Source: Haematococcus lacustris
Taxonomy: Eukaryota; Chlorophyta; Chlorophyceae; Chlamydomonadales; Haematococcaceae
Direction: 5' to 3'
DNA: 64,000 nucleotides
NCBI GenBank assembly: GCA_030144725.1
Contig: JASKMD010000001.1
Span: 3,457,932 to 3,521,931, forward strand
Every line of letters begins with the position of its first letter. Position 1 is the first letter of the stretch. Shown here one piece after another: positions 20,137-33,700 of the stretch. The notes beneath the pieces were generated by a model. That model was not told the DNA's origin. It did not search any database and was given only the letters and a program-made list of their open reading frames with translations. A program made the translations under genes and the position numbers.

Positions 20137-22966
20137 TCAAATACGCTGATCAGGCCTGTGTGGCTCTGAGATTCTGACCCACTGGCCTGCCATGCCGCGC
20201 CTGTTCCAGTCTGCCATCTTGGGCCCAATGCCCTCATCCTGGATGGGCTGAAACAACCCATGGTACAAGTCCCCCAGCTCAGAGGTGTTCATGGTGGTGT
20301 TGTCAGCCACCGTGTCAGGCCGGCCAAAGCCATACAGCCTGGCGCAGCACGAGCCAGCCACCCCCACGTTGCCAGCATGCACTGTGTTGCCCCGGAACAA
20401 CACCAGCTGCCCAGCCTTCACCAGGACCTCTGTGCCCAGTTGAAGTGGCAAGGTCAGGGTCAGGGCATCCATGTCCTTCACTTCCACCACTTGCTTCTGA
20501 CCATCAGCCGTCCGCCGGCAATGGGCTGCAGCCAACCGGGACAGTTTGTGGCTGCCCATGTAGGCAACCAGAGGGAAGTCCTGGAGAGCCAGCAGGAACA
20601 CCAGGCCGTCATCCATCCCTGGGCCAACAGGGAGGAAGTCGGTGTGGGGAGCCTGGGCCTGAGCCAGCTGCTGGGCCAGTGTAGTCACCATGTTCCCATT
20701 CCTGTTCAGGCGACGCTGCCAGGTGGGGTCAGTGATGATGGTAGCTAGGGCGTTCAGGGGGCGGCCCAGCAGCTGCCTCAGCACCGGCTGCAGGAGAGTG
20801 AGGTACTGGGCCAACACCTCCTTGGCCTCATCCACCTGCAAACACACCCAGTGTGCTGTCTATTGTGCTTCACGCAGCCCTGACTCTAGGTAAGCTAGGA
20901 AATGCTTCTGCAGCAATGGCTATGACTACTGTTGTGGCTTGTGTCTTCTGCTGCTCACCCTAATTTATCTGTCTCTCACCTCCTTCTTCTTCTCTGCTGT
21001 CAGCGCGCTGTACACAGCCGTGTTATAGTTGTCTGACAACAGCTGTAGGGATGTGTCTAGGTCGCCACTGCTGTTCTTGTCCGACCTGCACCCTCTGGCC
21101 AGTGCCATACTGTGTCTTGCTGTTGGCACTGACCGAGCTGAAGACCATGTGGTTATAGACCCTGGTGATCAAGATGCTGGCCGCAACCACCGCTGCCATA
21201 TCTATGGCTAGCTGTGGCAGCTGAAAGATGGTCAGGCCATTAGCTAGAGCTGCTAGGCGACATTGCTCTAGCTCATGAGGCTGGTAGACATCCCCTGTGT
21301 ATGGCAGCAAGGTGGGTAGCTGATACACCATTCCCTGCGTGTAAGGTAGCAATGCACGACATGCTCACAAGCATACCGTCACTAGTGGTACATATCAGCT
21401 AGTTATGCCTTTCGTACCTGTTTATCCTTGGGAAACCGCACTGCTCCTCCATGCAGCAGTGTGCCTCCGGTGCTTGACTGCAAACACAATCCACACATAT
21501 CCTACTGAGCCACAGCTGGAGTCAGTGAAACCCTGCACTAGGTTAGTGAAGCAGTGCACCACGTTGCTGAAACCCTGCACAAGGTCAACGAAACCTTGCA
21601 CAAGGTTTAACCCTGTTGTAGGCTGTTTGTAGCTGATCACCTGCACTCCTGACTGGCCACTTCCAGTCAAGGCTGTGTTTGCCAACACGTGGAGCCTCCT
21701 TCTGCCCACCAGCTCATCCTACATTCAGTGTGGTCGTTTACAAGTTGGAAATGCTGTTATGCCTCTTTTGCAGCTTGGGTCTCACCTCCAATCTGTTCAC
21801 TGTTTCCTGCACGTTGTCCACCTTGTGAATCAAAGACTGTATGAGGGCCTGCAATGGCAAATGAAGCAATGGGGTATCTGAGCCACTGTCACACTGCATT
21901 ATGATGCTGTCTTGCTCCTATGTGTTGTTATGTTGTGATCCTACCTGATCCTCGGCAGGCCTCGGCCTCTTGGATGATGAGGGACCAGCACCCTCCCCTC
22001 CAGGCTGCTGATGCTCCTCTTCAGTCACCTGTCGCTGGTCCTGCTGCTGCTGCTGGTGCTGCTGCCCACCTGCTGCTGTGCCTGTCGCCCAGGGGCTGGT
22101 GCCCACCTGTGCCCACTGCCTACTGCGTGTTTGTCGGTGGTGCTGCACTGGCGGATGGTGCTGATGCTGCCCTCCTGCTGCTGGTGTAGGTGACAGGGGA
22201 ATGAAGGGGGCAAGGTTGAGTTGCACACGTGCTGCTGGTGCACGCCGCAGGACAGGTGAGAAGGCAGTGCTCCGCTGCACACCTGCAGGCAGGGCAGTTC
22301 CTAGGCCTGTGGTGGGGGCCTTCAATCCACGTATACCCGCTGTTGGTGTGGCGGGGGGCTGTCGTACAACCGCTGCTGAGATTGGCTGTTGGACAGTGGT
22401 TGGGGCTGGGTGCTGCTGCACACCTGCTGCTGGGGCTGGCTGAGGGGCAGGGGAGGGGGCAGGGGGCTGCTGCACACCTGCTGCTGGGGCTGGCTGTGGG
22501 GCAGGGGAGGGGGCAGGGGGCTGCTGCTCACCTGCTGCTGGGGTTGGCTGTGGGGCAGGGGTGGGGGCTGGAGATGGAAGGGGAGGGGTCTGCTGCACTC
22601 CTGCTGCTGGGGCTGGCTGTGGGGCAGGGGTGGGGGCTGGAGAGGGAAGGGGAGGGTTCTGCTGCACTCCTGCTGCTGGGGCTGGCTGTGGGGCAGGGGT
22701 GGGGGCTGGAGAGGGAAGGGGAGGGTTCTGCTGCACTCCTGCTGCTGGGGCGGGCTGTGGAGCAGTGGTGGTGGCAGGGGTTTGAGCAGGGGGCTGCTGC
22801 ACACCTGCTGCTGGGGCTGGCTGTGGGGCAGGGGTGGGGGCAAGTGAGGGAAGGGTAGGGGGCTCTGTCCTCAACACAAATTCCGCCAAAGTAGCACACT
22901 CCTTTCTTCCCTGCACTTCACAGAGGTACACATAATCTGTGTCTCCTTGACTCTTCATCTCCGCAT
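20137..22966 (-). CDS. Spliced gene: proline-rich repeats, coiled coil, 2OG-Fe(II) dioxygenase-like C terminus
   Basis: Minus-strand exons inferred from ORFs and splice sites: 21945-22966 (donor CAG/GTAGGA), 21786-21848 (63 nt, acceptor TTGCAG-like, donor GAG/GTGAGA), one or more exons within about 21150-21350, 20980-21056 (donor GTGAGA), and 20137-20835 (acceptor TTTGCAG, stop 20137). The first exon begins at an acceptor, so an upstream exon is probably missing. It encodes Pro/Ala/Gln repeats with PAAGVQQ units, then a KRPRP basic patch. The 21-codon exon is amphipathic. The last exon has HTDFLP (H-x-D) and, about 100 residues later, LVLFRGNTVHAG with a following Arg, the layout of phytanoyl-CoA-type 2-oxoglutarate oxygenases. 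Substrate is unknown. It could be a host gene or transposon cargo. Exon joins between 21050 and 21780 are uncertain. Confidence 0.6.
21515..21620 (+). repeat. Short GAAACCCTGCAC repeat cluster in an intron
   Basis: Four to five copies of GAAACC(C/T)TGCAC spaced about 21 bp lie in a probable intron of the dioxygenase-like gene. The motif resembles the GTGCACAGGGTTTC units at 23415-23740, read on the opposite strand. Confidence 0.6.
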
Positions 22967-23082
22967 CTGCACATGATAGTTAACAGAAACATGAATGCAT
23001 GGATACCTTGACGGCCTGCTGGCAACTAGTCAGCCAACTACCAGCTCAACCTCATCACCAGCTTCTACCAGCTTATGAGTTT

Positions 23083-23163
23083 GCAGGGCGTCCAGCAACG
23101 CGGGCAAGGACAACAAGGCCAACAACAAGTACTGCCCAGGCTTCGCCTACCCGAAGATACGAC
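23083..23163 (+). other. Possible lone exon, plus strand
   Basis: An acceptor-like TTTGCAG at about 23076-23082 is followed by an open segment encoding Lys/Asn-rich sequence with YCPGFAYPKIRR, then a consensus donor GTGAGA. It would be an exon cut off from its gene by the transposon that starts at about 23276. Nothing else of the gene is recognised. Confidence 0.25.
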
Positions 23164-23275
23164 GGTGAGATCATGGGAAAGGGTGTGGATTAGGCAATGC
23201 ATGCATGGCGCAAATCACATGTTGTTTGTTGGGGTCAAGGTTGCCTTCATGTGCATGCATGCATAGGTCTGAGTG

Positions 23276-23350
23276 CACTCGTGGAGAATAAGGCCGAGTC
23301 GGCGATTTTACTTAAGGGGTACTGCAGATAGCCCTTTCAAAGGCCGTCCC
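23276..23350 (+). repeat. Left terminal inverted repeat of CACTA-like element
   Basis: Imperfect inverted match to 44875-44954. Best-conserved blocks are CACTCG, AAGGCCG and ACTGCAGATAGCCC. Confidence 0.65.
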
Positions 23351-23414
23351 CTCGCCATATGTTTCATGATTTTAATCAACGTGGTTGGGCTGTAATCGGC
23401 CCTGAGCTGAAGGT

Positions 23415-23740
23415 TCGTAACTCTGTGCAGGGTTTCGCCAAACCGTGCACAGGGTTTCAACTGGCTCAGCCCCTAGGTGGCCGTCAAGCCAGTTCCTGAC
23501 CCTGTGCAGCGTTTCATAGACCGTGTGCAGGGTTTCGCTAAACGTGCACAGGGTTTCAAAGACCGTGCACAGGGTTTCATAGACCGTGCACAAGGTTTGG
23601 TGTGGCTCAGTTCCTAGGCGCTTTTGACCGTGTGCACGGTTTCGCTGACCGTGTGCAGGGTTTCATAGACCGTGCACAGCGTTTCATAGACCTAGTGCAG
23701 GGTTCCATAGACCGTGCACAGGGTTTGGTGTTGCTCAGTT
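23415..23740 (+). repeat. Left subterminal array, GTGCACAGGGTTTC units
   Basis: About a dozen units of the form ACCGTGCACAGGGTTTCATAG, commonly 21-22 bp apart, with variation in the spacers. GTGCAC is itself a palindrome. Orientation (CAGGGT on the plus strand) is opposite to that of the right array (ACCCTG on the plus strand), as expected for subterminal repeats of one element. Confidence 0.8.
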
Positions 23741-24643
23741 CCTTACACACGAACTCCTAGCTACAACTTGCAACAACATCGCAACACACATGTCTCGATG
23801 CATTAACACCCCGCAACACCTAGCAAGTTTGCCGAGCCAGCCAGCCCTTATTTGCCAGGACACGTGGCTCGCCCACCAGGATGACAAGTGCGACTACTGT
23901 GAGACGCCTCGCTTCCACGTGAACAAGAAAAAAGGTGTAACGAATCTACATGGGCATGATCAATCTCTAATGACACTTGTAGAGGTATACATGTGTTGTA
24001 TGCTGCCCCTTGCTTGGTTACAGGGAGCCCACAGGAGTTCACCTTGAAGCCTCGGTGGAGCATGTCTCTGTTCGGCTGGGACACAGTGGTGAAGAACATC
24101 ATGGAGCGCAAGGACGTGATGACCTGGTTCAGGCGAGCTCGGGGCGTGGACCCACCTCCTGGCTCTTTCCGGGCAAGTGAGTAGGCATGGGTTGACCATG
24201 GCATAGAATTGACAGCATAGCCAGGTGATTAGTACAGTGACATGCACCATACCATGATGTTGATGTTTGGCAGGCCCTGCATGGCGAGAGATGCAGCCCA
24301 AGCTACCAGAGGTTGTGGCCACCTCCCCAAACACAGCCCACTTCATGATTGGGGTTGACTGGATGACCTTGGGCAAGAACGGCACCTGGTCAGTGGGTGT
24401 GATCCTGTTGAGGCTGCTGGATGTGCCGGCTGAGGTGTGCGGCAAGCGGGCATGCAGCTCAGTGCTGGCCGTCATCAACGGAGGGAAGCACCAGTCTCAC
24501 CTGACAGGCTACATGAAAGCCATCTGCCAGGAAGTCAGCAAGCACATCGAGGGCCCGGGTGACCTGGGTGTGATAGTGGAGCCACACCCAGGCCCAGGTG
24601 TTGATGGTGTGGCTCCCGCCCGTGTTGAGCCTGTCCGCATCCT

Positions 24644-24654
24644 GGGAGTCCCAG
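24644..24654 (+). other. Target site duplication of Dualen copy 2, left
   Basis: GGGAGTCCCAG, repeated at 35177-35187. Bases on either side differ, so the duplication is exactly 11 bp. Confidence 0.85.
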
Positions 24655-24764
24655 AAGAAGAAGAAGAAGACTACTCCGGTATTCACCGGCGTGCATAAAG
24701 GGAGGAGCTACCGCCTGGGGCGCGGCCTGCTCCCACCAATCAAGCAGGAAAAGAGGCAACCCCC

Positions 24765-27700
24765 CTACCCTCCATCCCTCTTAGTAGCCCTGAGTCTGTA
24801 GCTTGTCTTTGCGATGGAGTGGGCTGTCTCCACTGCGTGTCTTGTTAGCTTGTGTAACAGTTTAGTAGTGTTGCCTTGTGAGACCCCCAAGGCCAGGAGG
24901 TGTTGCCGTGTGTGTGCTTCATACGTTATGCCACCTATGCCAAGGAGGATAGGTCTAATCTCAACCATGTGGCCTTCCTTGCGTAAGGTTTGAGCTAGAT
25001 TGGTGTGTTGGTTGAGTGCCCTGTCTAATTGATCCGTCCACCTTGAGTCCGAGCAGTACTTGATCTCTATGATGGTGACCCGTTTTGTGACTTTGCCGCT
25101 TTTGCCCGCCTTCGCTTGCGGCGTCACCATGAGTATATCTGGTCTAGTGGTGTTTTTGGTTGCCGCTGTTTTCAGTCCGAGTGCTCGTAGCGTTGTGTGT
25201 AGTGTGTCGATAGGGAGGTCAAGGTTTTCCTTCGCGCCCTTCTCCCAGCTGCCGGTGTCCGCAAACCGGATGTACCCGCCCAGGGTTCCCTTGCTGATAG
25301 CTTTGACGATGAGGCGACCGGCCCCGTTGTGCCTTTCTTGCACAAGCGGTAAGGTCTCGCTGCAGCCCGAAAGGAGGTGAGTGGCACTGTCGGCTTCCCC
25401 GCAAAGTGGGCAACGGTCGTCAGTCGCCCGTTTCCAGCGCAGAGCTAGCTTTTGGTTGTAGAGCCCGCCGGTGCGGTAGAGTAGGGCAGTTCGTTGTGCG
25501 TGGGTGGAGATGTGCGCGTCGGTCATCACTCTTTCGCCCGCGCCTGGTGCTGCGACCTTCGTGATTTCTTGGGACATCAGGTAGTAGATGCTGTCTTGGT
25601 TGGCAAGGCCAAGCTTGTGTTTGCGGTGCATATGTGCTCGCACGCTTTGGCGGCAATCCGGCAATGGGGCGGGGATTTCGCCGTCGGCTTCGTTGCTGAG
25701 CCAGGTGTTGGTCTCTTTCCGTGTGGTCGGGTGGTAGGCCGGGGTGTTGGCAAGCTCTGGGTGTAGCGCCGCGTGCTTGGCGAGGGCATCGGCGCCTTCG
25801 TTGCCGATAATTCCCGAGTGGGCCCGGACTTTGTAGAAGTGGATCGTGACGGGGCTATCGATGATAAGGGTAGCGATCGCGGTCAGGATGTCGTTGTGCC
25901 TGTGTGTGATGAGCGACATCGGGTTAGCGAGGGCTCGGCGGATCTGGTAGATAGAGCAGAGGCTGTCGGTGGCGATGCGTTTGGCCCCCGCTGTGAGTGC
26001 CGCGTGTATCGCCGTGAGTTCCGCCTTGTTAATGGTGTTGCTTTCTGGGTCGTCCAGGGCGACGGTGATGAGGACGTTGGTCTCCGGGATATAAACCCCC
26101 GCCCCGACGCTCGCTGGGGCTGCCCCCGAGGTCTTAATGCAGCTGCCGTCCGAGTACGCGAGCGTGGCCCATTCGGTGATGGCCATCCGTGGTTGCGTCG
26201 TGGAGTGTTGCGTGAGCTGTTGGTGGCTGCGTTGGTGCCCCGCGGTAGGGAGGTCCCTGTCCAACGGCAGGCGCATGTGTTGTTTGTGGCCGCTGGGGGG
26301 TGTGGCCGGCTGGCTTTGATTCGTGGGTCTGTTGTGGATTGGGTGTGTGTCTCGTTGAGGGTGGAGGGCAGTGGCAGTGCTAGCCAGCCATGCTTGGGGG
26401 TTGCCTTTGGTGACGAGTTGTTGTCCCGCTGCATTCCAGATGACGTAGATGTGGAGGGTGGCGTGCTTGCCTGACTTGGTGCAGCTGGTCTTGGTGGGGG
26501 GTATGCTTGCCAGGTGCTGGCAGTATTCTGGGTAGCGTCTTAGGGTGTCGATGTGTTTGGGGTAGGAGATGCCCTTTTTCCCAGGGATCAGCATGATGGT
26601 GGCCATGGACTCCTCCTGGGTAGCTGAGTGTATAGCATGGTTGACGCATTTCAGGGCCACCGCATCGTCTGCCGGTACGTTCCATGTGGATAGCCCAGTG
26701 TGGCGTACCAGTAGGCAGTTGTGGTGTGCGCCAAAGGCCGTGTCATTGATGTCAGGGCTCCAGTAGGTAGTAGTTTCCGGTCTAACTGTGAGTGGATCAG
26801 CCCACCTTTGGACGGTGCTAGTGAAGGATCGTGTGGTGTGCAGGGTGGTAAGGGCCCTGTCCTGTGCCACCCTCATGGGGTGGTGGCTGCTCTGTGTGTC
26901 CTGTATCCTTAGGAGGGCAGCTACTTCTGTGGCCAGGTTGCGTGTGTGTGGTGTGTGTTGTAGCCAAGCGTGTAGGTGTTGGTGTTGGTCTTTTGTCAGG
27001 AGGCCAATCGTGCGACCCGACTCGTCGTGGACCGTGACGTGTTGCACTAGGTCGTGCTGTGGCATGATGGGCTCTCCCGTGCTGAGGCTCATCGCGGGGG
27101 TGGTCATGTGGGGGTGAAGTTGGAGGAAGGTTTCGCACTTGCCCGTCCCGATGATGTCCGTCTGCGGGTTAATGGGGTAGGTGTGGAAGGTGGCCTTCGA
27201 GTGCAGGTTGGTGCACCGGGGTAGCCAGGTGTGCGGGTCCGGTAGGCCCTGTCGGGTGTGGGCCGGCAGGTGCGTGTCGGGCCTCGCATGTCTGGCCTCT
27301 TGTATCTGCCTGTTTTCCTCGTCGTAGACGCTGCGCTTTGCCATGTAGTCCAGGTGTGCCGTGATGAGCGGCGCCGGTTCAAAGGTGGGGTGCCAGTGTA
27401 CTCGTATGAGGTCCGAGTGCGCTGACTGACGCATGGTAGTCTTGAAGTCATTGCTACCAAACTTGCATATAGGGCACAACCAGTAACCTGGTTCCTTGTG
27501 CCCTGACAGGTGGGCTTCCTCAAGGCAGGCTGGGTGGTAGGCCCTCTTGCAGTTGTGGCACGTTGGGCTGTCTCCTCTTGGTAGCCAGCACAGCTCACAA
27601 GTGCACACGTCCTTCGCTTCTTCCCTGCTGATGGGTTCTATGTGTGTGGGTGTATAGCCTTCTTCTGCACACAGTGGTAATGCCCATCTATCTATGACTG

Positions 27701-30700
27701 TGGGCTTCCAGTGCACCTTATAGTAGTTTTCCTTATTGATGCCGTCCCATTGCCAGCCATCTATGCTGGTAATGGCCTCTTGGTGGCCGTACATGGCCCC
27801 TAGTGTGCAGCCTAGGTTCTTGGGTTTACATCGGCAGGCTTTGTCCACCTTCCAGCTGGACAGGCCTGGGAGGTCAAGGCCTACTATGCGCACTACATCT
27901 TGCGGGATAGTTTGGGTCTGTCTGCCCTCATTGTTCCGTTTCGTGCCCGCCTTGGGTGGATTGGGCTTCGTTGGGGCCGATTGTGTTGCCCGTTGCTCTC
28001 GTTTCAGCAGTCGTGAGCTCGTCCGAGTGGCCTCATGGGCTGCGGGTGGCGCTGCGGCCCGGTCCGCCGTTGCTGGTTGAGTTGCATGTATGACCGCATA
28101 CGCTTTCATATCCATATAGCGGGTTCTGGTGTCTGGCACTGCGGGTGTGGGCGCAAGTTCCGTGAGGCCCGCGGCCCAGGTTGTGATTTTGCGTTGGTCG
28201 GGCGGGAGATCGAGCGATGTGTTGCGGCTGTCTCGGATTGCACGCGTTGCGGTCGCGTCTGGGCATGAGGGTTGGGCCGCCATGGCCGCGAGTTTGTTGA
28301 GGGCGATGATGTGCTCCTGCTTGACCTTTTTCCCGTACTGTGATGTGAGCATGCTACCGGTGATGATGTGTGTGTTGCCCTTGCAGCTGACCTCAGAAGC
28401 GTGCGTGATGCCTAGGCTTCTGAGGCAGGTGATGCTGGCGCTAACGACGTCGTGTGCTTGAGAGCTGCTGGCTTGTGTGATGAGGCGGCCGAGTGTTTGG
28501 CATTCCTCATGGTAGAGAGGTAGCCCCTCTTCCGTGGCCGACAACCCGGATATAGAGGCATAGACTAGCTGCCGTGCCCTAAGGGTATGATGAAGGAGGG
28601 TGAGCATGCGGTGTCCTTGTGTGCTAGCCTGGGCACTGAGCCATGTGATTTGTTTGTGCAGCATGCTCCTCGATATGTGGGCGTGTGCCGCATCTGTGGA
28701 CTGCAGGCTGTGTGTGAGGGCTGTCGTGTTGCGGGCGTGATACTCTTGGGCAGTGGAGCTAATGCCTATGCCTAGTCTGCCAGCGTCCTCTCTTATGATG
28801 GCATTGGGCGTTCCCAGGGGGAGTCTGAGTTTGAGCTTGACGCATTGGTTGATGGACCTATCGTACAGCTCAAGGTCCCCCGGGGTGCAGGGCACGGCAC
28901 AGAAGCTGTAGGCTAGACTGGGTATGATGGCCGTGCGAATGATGTGTATGGCCTGTCTAGCGCTAGCAAAGGAGCGTCTGAGTCTCTCGAGTTTTTGGCG
29001 GAGCTGGGTGATCATAGCGGTGTGTTGTGGTTTCCAGTCCAGCGTCATGGTGATGAGCACACCCAAGTAGGTGAAAGGTGAGGTCGGGCGGTGGTAGGTG
29101 ACGGGTTTCCCTTGTAGGCTGACGGTTTGGAGTTGTTGGCGGGCCCGCTTGTCCGCTTCGGCCGCGTTGCTGCACATGCCTGTTTCGACCGAGTGATGGA
29201 GCGCCGCTGTAGCGAGGGTTTTACTGTGTGAGATGATGAGGTGACCCCAGTCCGAGAAGGCTGAGAGTTTGTCTGCTTGGCATCGGAGGTTGCGAAGGGT
29301 GTTGCATAGTATAGCGATGTCATCTGCATAGTCGATGCTGCTGACGGTGGCGCGTTCCCCGCTGTCGTCTGCTGCTGATTTGAATTTATAGCCCCTCGCG
29401 CCCACCTGCAGCCACCGCAGGAGGGGTTCGATGTAGATGAGAAATAGGAAGGGCGAGAGGGAGTCGCCTTGTATGGTGCCCCGGTTGACGGGTACCGGGT
29501 CAGTATGGCCGTACGGGGTTTTAAAGCGCGTTGTGGCGCCCGTGTATAGGTCCTTAACTGCGTCAGTAGCGTCTGTGGGGAAGCCTAGGTCATGCATGAT
29601 CCATAGCAGTTTGTCCTGGCAGGTGGTGTTAAATGCACTGGTGAAGTCGACCAGGAGCGCGTAAATATCTGCCTTGGCCAGTTTAGCATCCTCAAGAGCC
29701 ATGACAAGCATCTGCAGCTGTTGCGTGGTGTTCCTGTGGGAGCGGAACCCAGCCTGGTTCTTGCTGAGCATCCCATTAGCTTCAGCATACTCAGACAGCG
29801 TCTTGGTAATGAGGCTGGTCCATAGCTTATAAACGGTGTTGGCTAGGCCCACTGGCCTGTAGGAGTTAAGGTCCGTTTCTTGCCCTTTGTCCTTGTAGAG
29901 CAGGCATGTGTCACTGGTCTTCCACGTGGTTGGTGTGCAGCCAGTGGCCCACATGATGATGAACAGCTGGTGGATGGTGTCCCTCATCTCCCATGGCAGC
30001 ATCTTGATGATTTCGTTTTCCACACCGTCTGGTCCCGGTGCCTTGCCTCCTGCCAGCCTGCTGAGGCATTCTTGGAAGCCTGCCTTGTCCATGATGGCTG
30101 TGTGCAGCCAGTGTATGTTTTGGCATGCGTGCATTGCGAAGGCGTCGTCGGCTTTGGCGCGAGCCCACGGGTAGTTTCGTGTCTGTGTGTTAGTGTAGTT
30201 GCCAGTCTTGGGGGCCGGGGCCGATAGCTTCTGCCCGTATGCGGCGGTTATTATCCGGTTTAGGTCGGCAGGGACGGTGCATATGGTCTTGGTTTCAGAA
30301 TCCGCTAGCGCCTGCAGGCCTCTGTGGTCGGTGCGGGACGGGCGTAGGATACGTTTGTTAGCCTTCTTGGGCTGGGTGCTTATCAGTTGTTGCATTCTGA
30401 CACGAGCTTGTGCGATGGCGAGTGCAGAGTCATCGTCATCGAGTTGGTGGATTTGGTCGCGGTACGTATTGGTCAGTTGGGCCAGCGCGGCCTGCACGTG
30501 ATTTTCAGTTGGGTCTTCATCCTGTCGCGCTTGCACCGCGTCCCTGATCTCATCGTTTATCGCATCTGTCCCTGAAATGAGTTCGTCGATTGTCGGGTGC
30601 ACGTTGGTTTGCTTAAAGAGGGAGTTAGCCTTCCGGCTGAGGTCTCTAGTGGTCTTAAGTTTTCTGCCCAGTGTCAGTCTAATCCTGCACATGGTCCTGC

Positions 30701-33700
30701 GTTGGTAGTGTTGGCCTCCCCTCGTGAGGGTCTTAGTGTTGCATGTCGTTATAGCTGCTGTCCTGCAGGTTTGTAGGAGGTGTGTAAGCATGGTGGCTGC
30801 TGTGTCTACAGCTTCCCTGGCCGGGCGTCCTGCCACTGATGTCAGACGCTGTGGTTGCTGAGGGTTGGTCTTGCCCAGTGTAGCCAGGTGGTGGGTGGCC
30901 TCTGTGTATATGGGGGCTAAGAAGGCTGTCAGTTCCGCATGCAATTGTGGGACGCCTGAGCTGGGTTGTTGCACTGCCAGGCGGTAGGCTTCCCTGTCCT
31001 TATTGGTAATGGGGGTGGTGAGGAGAGTGTGGCTATGTTTCGGTAGTTTGTGTGGGGATGCCAGGTCTAGGCCCAGGCGGGCTGTATTCAGTGTGGCAGT
31101 GAGTGGTCTGTGGTCGCTCAAATAGACGTTGGTATCGACGTGCGTGCGGTGCTCAGGTCCGTGTCTTGCGTCGCGTGTTAGGATAGCGTCGATGCGGCTG
31201 GTGCAGTGCGGTTGCTGGTAGGTCCAGGCCCGGTCGCCGGGATCAGCTTCCTTCAGGTGCATTTCAGTGGCGAACCCCCTCATCATGCTGTCTTGTGTGT
31301 ATTCGGTATGCTCGGAACGATCCTCTGTTTTCATCGTGGCGTTAATATCTCCCGCCAGGATGAGTGAGCCGGGCAGATGGCCCGTGGCTGTTCGTATGTG
31401 TTCATGCATTTTCCCTCGCAGTAGTAGCGCGTCCCCGTTATTTCCCGACGGCCAGTACGTGGCGATGATGGTGAGCTGTTCGCACTGGTGTTGGTTGAGG
31501 GTCAGGATGACGCATCGTGCGTTTACCTCAGCGTCGATGCTCGGTGGAAGCATAGTGGCTTTCATTTGGATGGCTAGGTTGTGTTTGATGCCTATCAGCA
31601 CTTCACTGTGGCCTCTGTGTCGGTGTGTCGTATAGTCTGGCATGACTCTCTTCAGCCAGCCAGAGTCTGGATTGTTGCTCTTGGGCTGGGTCATGGTTTC
31701 AGTTAGGATCAGGATGTCCGGGCTGTGTTGATGCACTAGGTTGAGGACGTCGTTCCTGGACCTATGGAGGCTTCTGACGTTCAGGGTCGTTAGTGTGATA
31801 TGCTGTCGATTGTGTGTTGGTTGTGGCTGCCGGGTTGGCAGGGTGTTGTGTTGTGGGTGTGGTCCTGGGTGCTCAGGTAGGTTAGCGGTGGGGGGCGGTG
31901 GTGTTGTGGGGATGGCGGCGGGGGGTGGAGTGGGGGTTGTGTTGAGGTATCTGTACATCAGGGTCTGCGTGTGCGAGTCCTTGGGTTGCTCTCTTGGCTT
32001 GGTCCGTCTTTTGTCTACGATGGTGCCCGATGACGTGGGCCGTTTACTGCTGCCTGACCGGTCTTGTAGAGTGGGAAGAGTGACTGTGGGGGCGACCTGG
32101 CGCAGTCGCGGCCGGGCCTGCTTGTCTGTCGGGTGGGTGTCCGCTGTGGCTGTTAGTATGCGCTTGTAACTCGCTGGTTGTGCGGTGGGTAGCGGCCGGT
32201 CTGTTCGGGGGGTGTGCGCGGGTTGTGTGCCCAGGTCTTGGGTAGTAAGGTCGATGTGGGTGGTACGTAGATGTTGTTCCAGCTGCTCCGTTGTGGCGCG
32301 CCTTGTAGGGTCAGCTAGCCAGCATAGTGGGTGGATGAGGTTGGTATCAGCCGCGTCGCCCTTTTTAATTTGAACGAGTGTACCCTTCAGCTGAAGCCAG
32401 TCTTCCGGGGTGTCCAATCGGCATGGGCGGCCTTGTTCCGAGTCCAGCCAGTGCCAGGTGTGGTCCGTGCGGCGGATGGTGGTAGCGTGATTGTTGGTGA
32501 TGAGAATGGCAGCTGTGTTGGTGTAGCTGTCTATATTGCCAGTGAGCGTGGTGAGAAGCTCAGGTGTGATGTTGCCGAGTGTAAGCTCGGTGGCGGTAGG
32601 GCATAGGTGGAGGTCCTTGTGGTGATGGTATAAGTAGTGGTTCATGGTGGACACTGTAAAGTTGCCGGATTCTTCATATATGTGTGGTAGGCTGCTACGC
32701 AGTGGTATCGGCCTGTTCTCTTGCCTAGCCTTGTTGGCTAGGTCTTGGATGTGTGTATCCAGCGTTTTACAGTGGGTTATCACATCATCGGGCCTGATCA
32801 TAGGTATCCCCATGGCCATGTTGATGGCGTGCACAAGGCAGCACTGCTTGTATTGCCTTTCCCAGTAGGGCCTATGTGTTTCCTGTGGGTTGCTTATGAT
32901 GGGCCCAAGCCTTGCCCTCTGCCTTGCCGCCTCCATCTCCGCCGTGTGGTTGGCGGTGCTAATGATAGCTTGTATCTCGCATGTAACGGGGTACATGTAG
33001 TGTCCTGTGGACCGTAGCCGGGTAGGGGCGTCCGCTTGGGAGTCAAGGAGGTACCAGGCGCCATCGTGTTTCCTTATCGCCATGCTGTGAGCCGGGGCCT
33101 TGCATAAGAAGGCTTTCGTGCCGTGGGTGGCGGACAGCGCGTCGAGGTTGCGGGCTGACCAATCACTCCGTGTTCGCAGGTGCGCCACTGTGTGTGTGCT
33201 GAGGCCGTAGTGTGACATTAGGTAGAGATTAATGACAGTGTCGTTGCACGCGCCTTGTTCGTCTCTGGCTAATGCCCACATTGTGCGCTGGTCCCCGCGT
33301 CGCGCGTGTAGCTCGGACGTGTGGAAGTTGGCCAGTTCCTGGTTAGTGAGCCAGGAGTGTCCTGCCGCCATGTTGAGGGCATGTACTTGGCAGTGTGATG
33401 CTACTTGTTGCTCGAAGTGCAAGCCGTCAGGTCCTGGGTTCTCTTCGATATCCCCTGCTGCCAGCAGAAGCCAGCTGATGTAGATGCACCGTGCCATGTA
33501 TTTACCGATGGCCATGTTCCATGTGGGGTGGCTGATGATGTTTGGGTTGAGGTAGTACGTCATGTATGCTTGTAGTGTAGTGTTGTACTGTATAACCATA
33601 ATAGTCCTTCCGCTATTGTGCCCCTTGAGGTAGGTGCAGGTAGCGTGTTTCAGACGGTTCATGGCTGTCATGTTTTGAAGGGTCCCATCTATGCCGAGTA

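Noticed and set aside
21918..22958. Independent single-exon proline-rich gene
   Set aside because: Splice sites at both ends and the in-phase 63-nt exon downstream make it an exon of the dioxygenase-like gene.
25773..26474. Long antisense ORF opposite the Dualen RNase H region
   Set aside because: The shadow frame of a GC-rich coding strand; the same one appears opposite copy 1 at 8119-8820. No domain.
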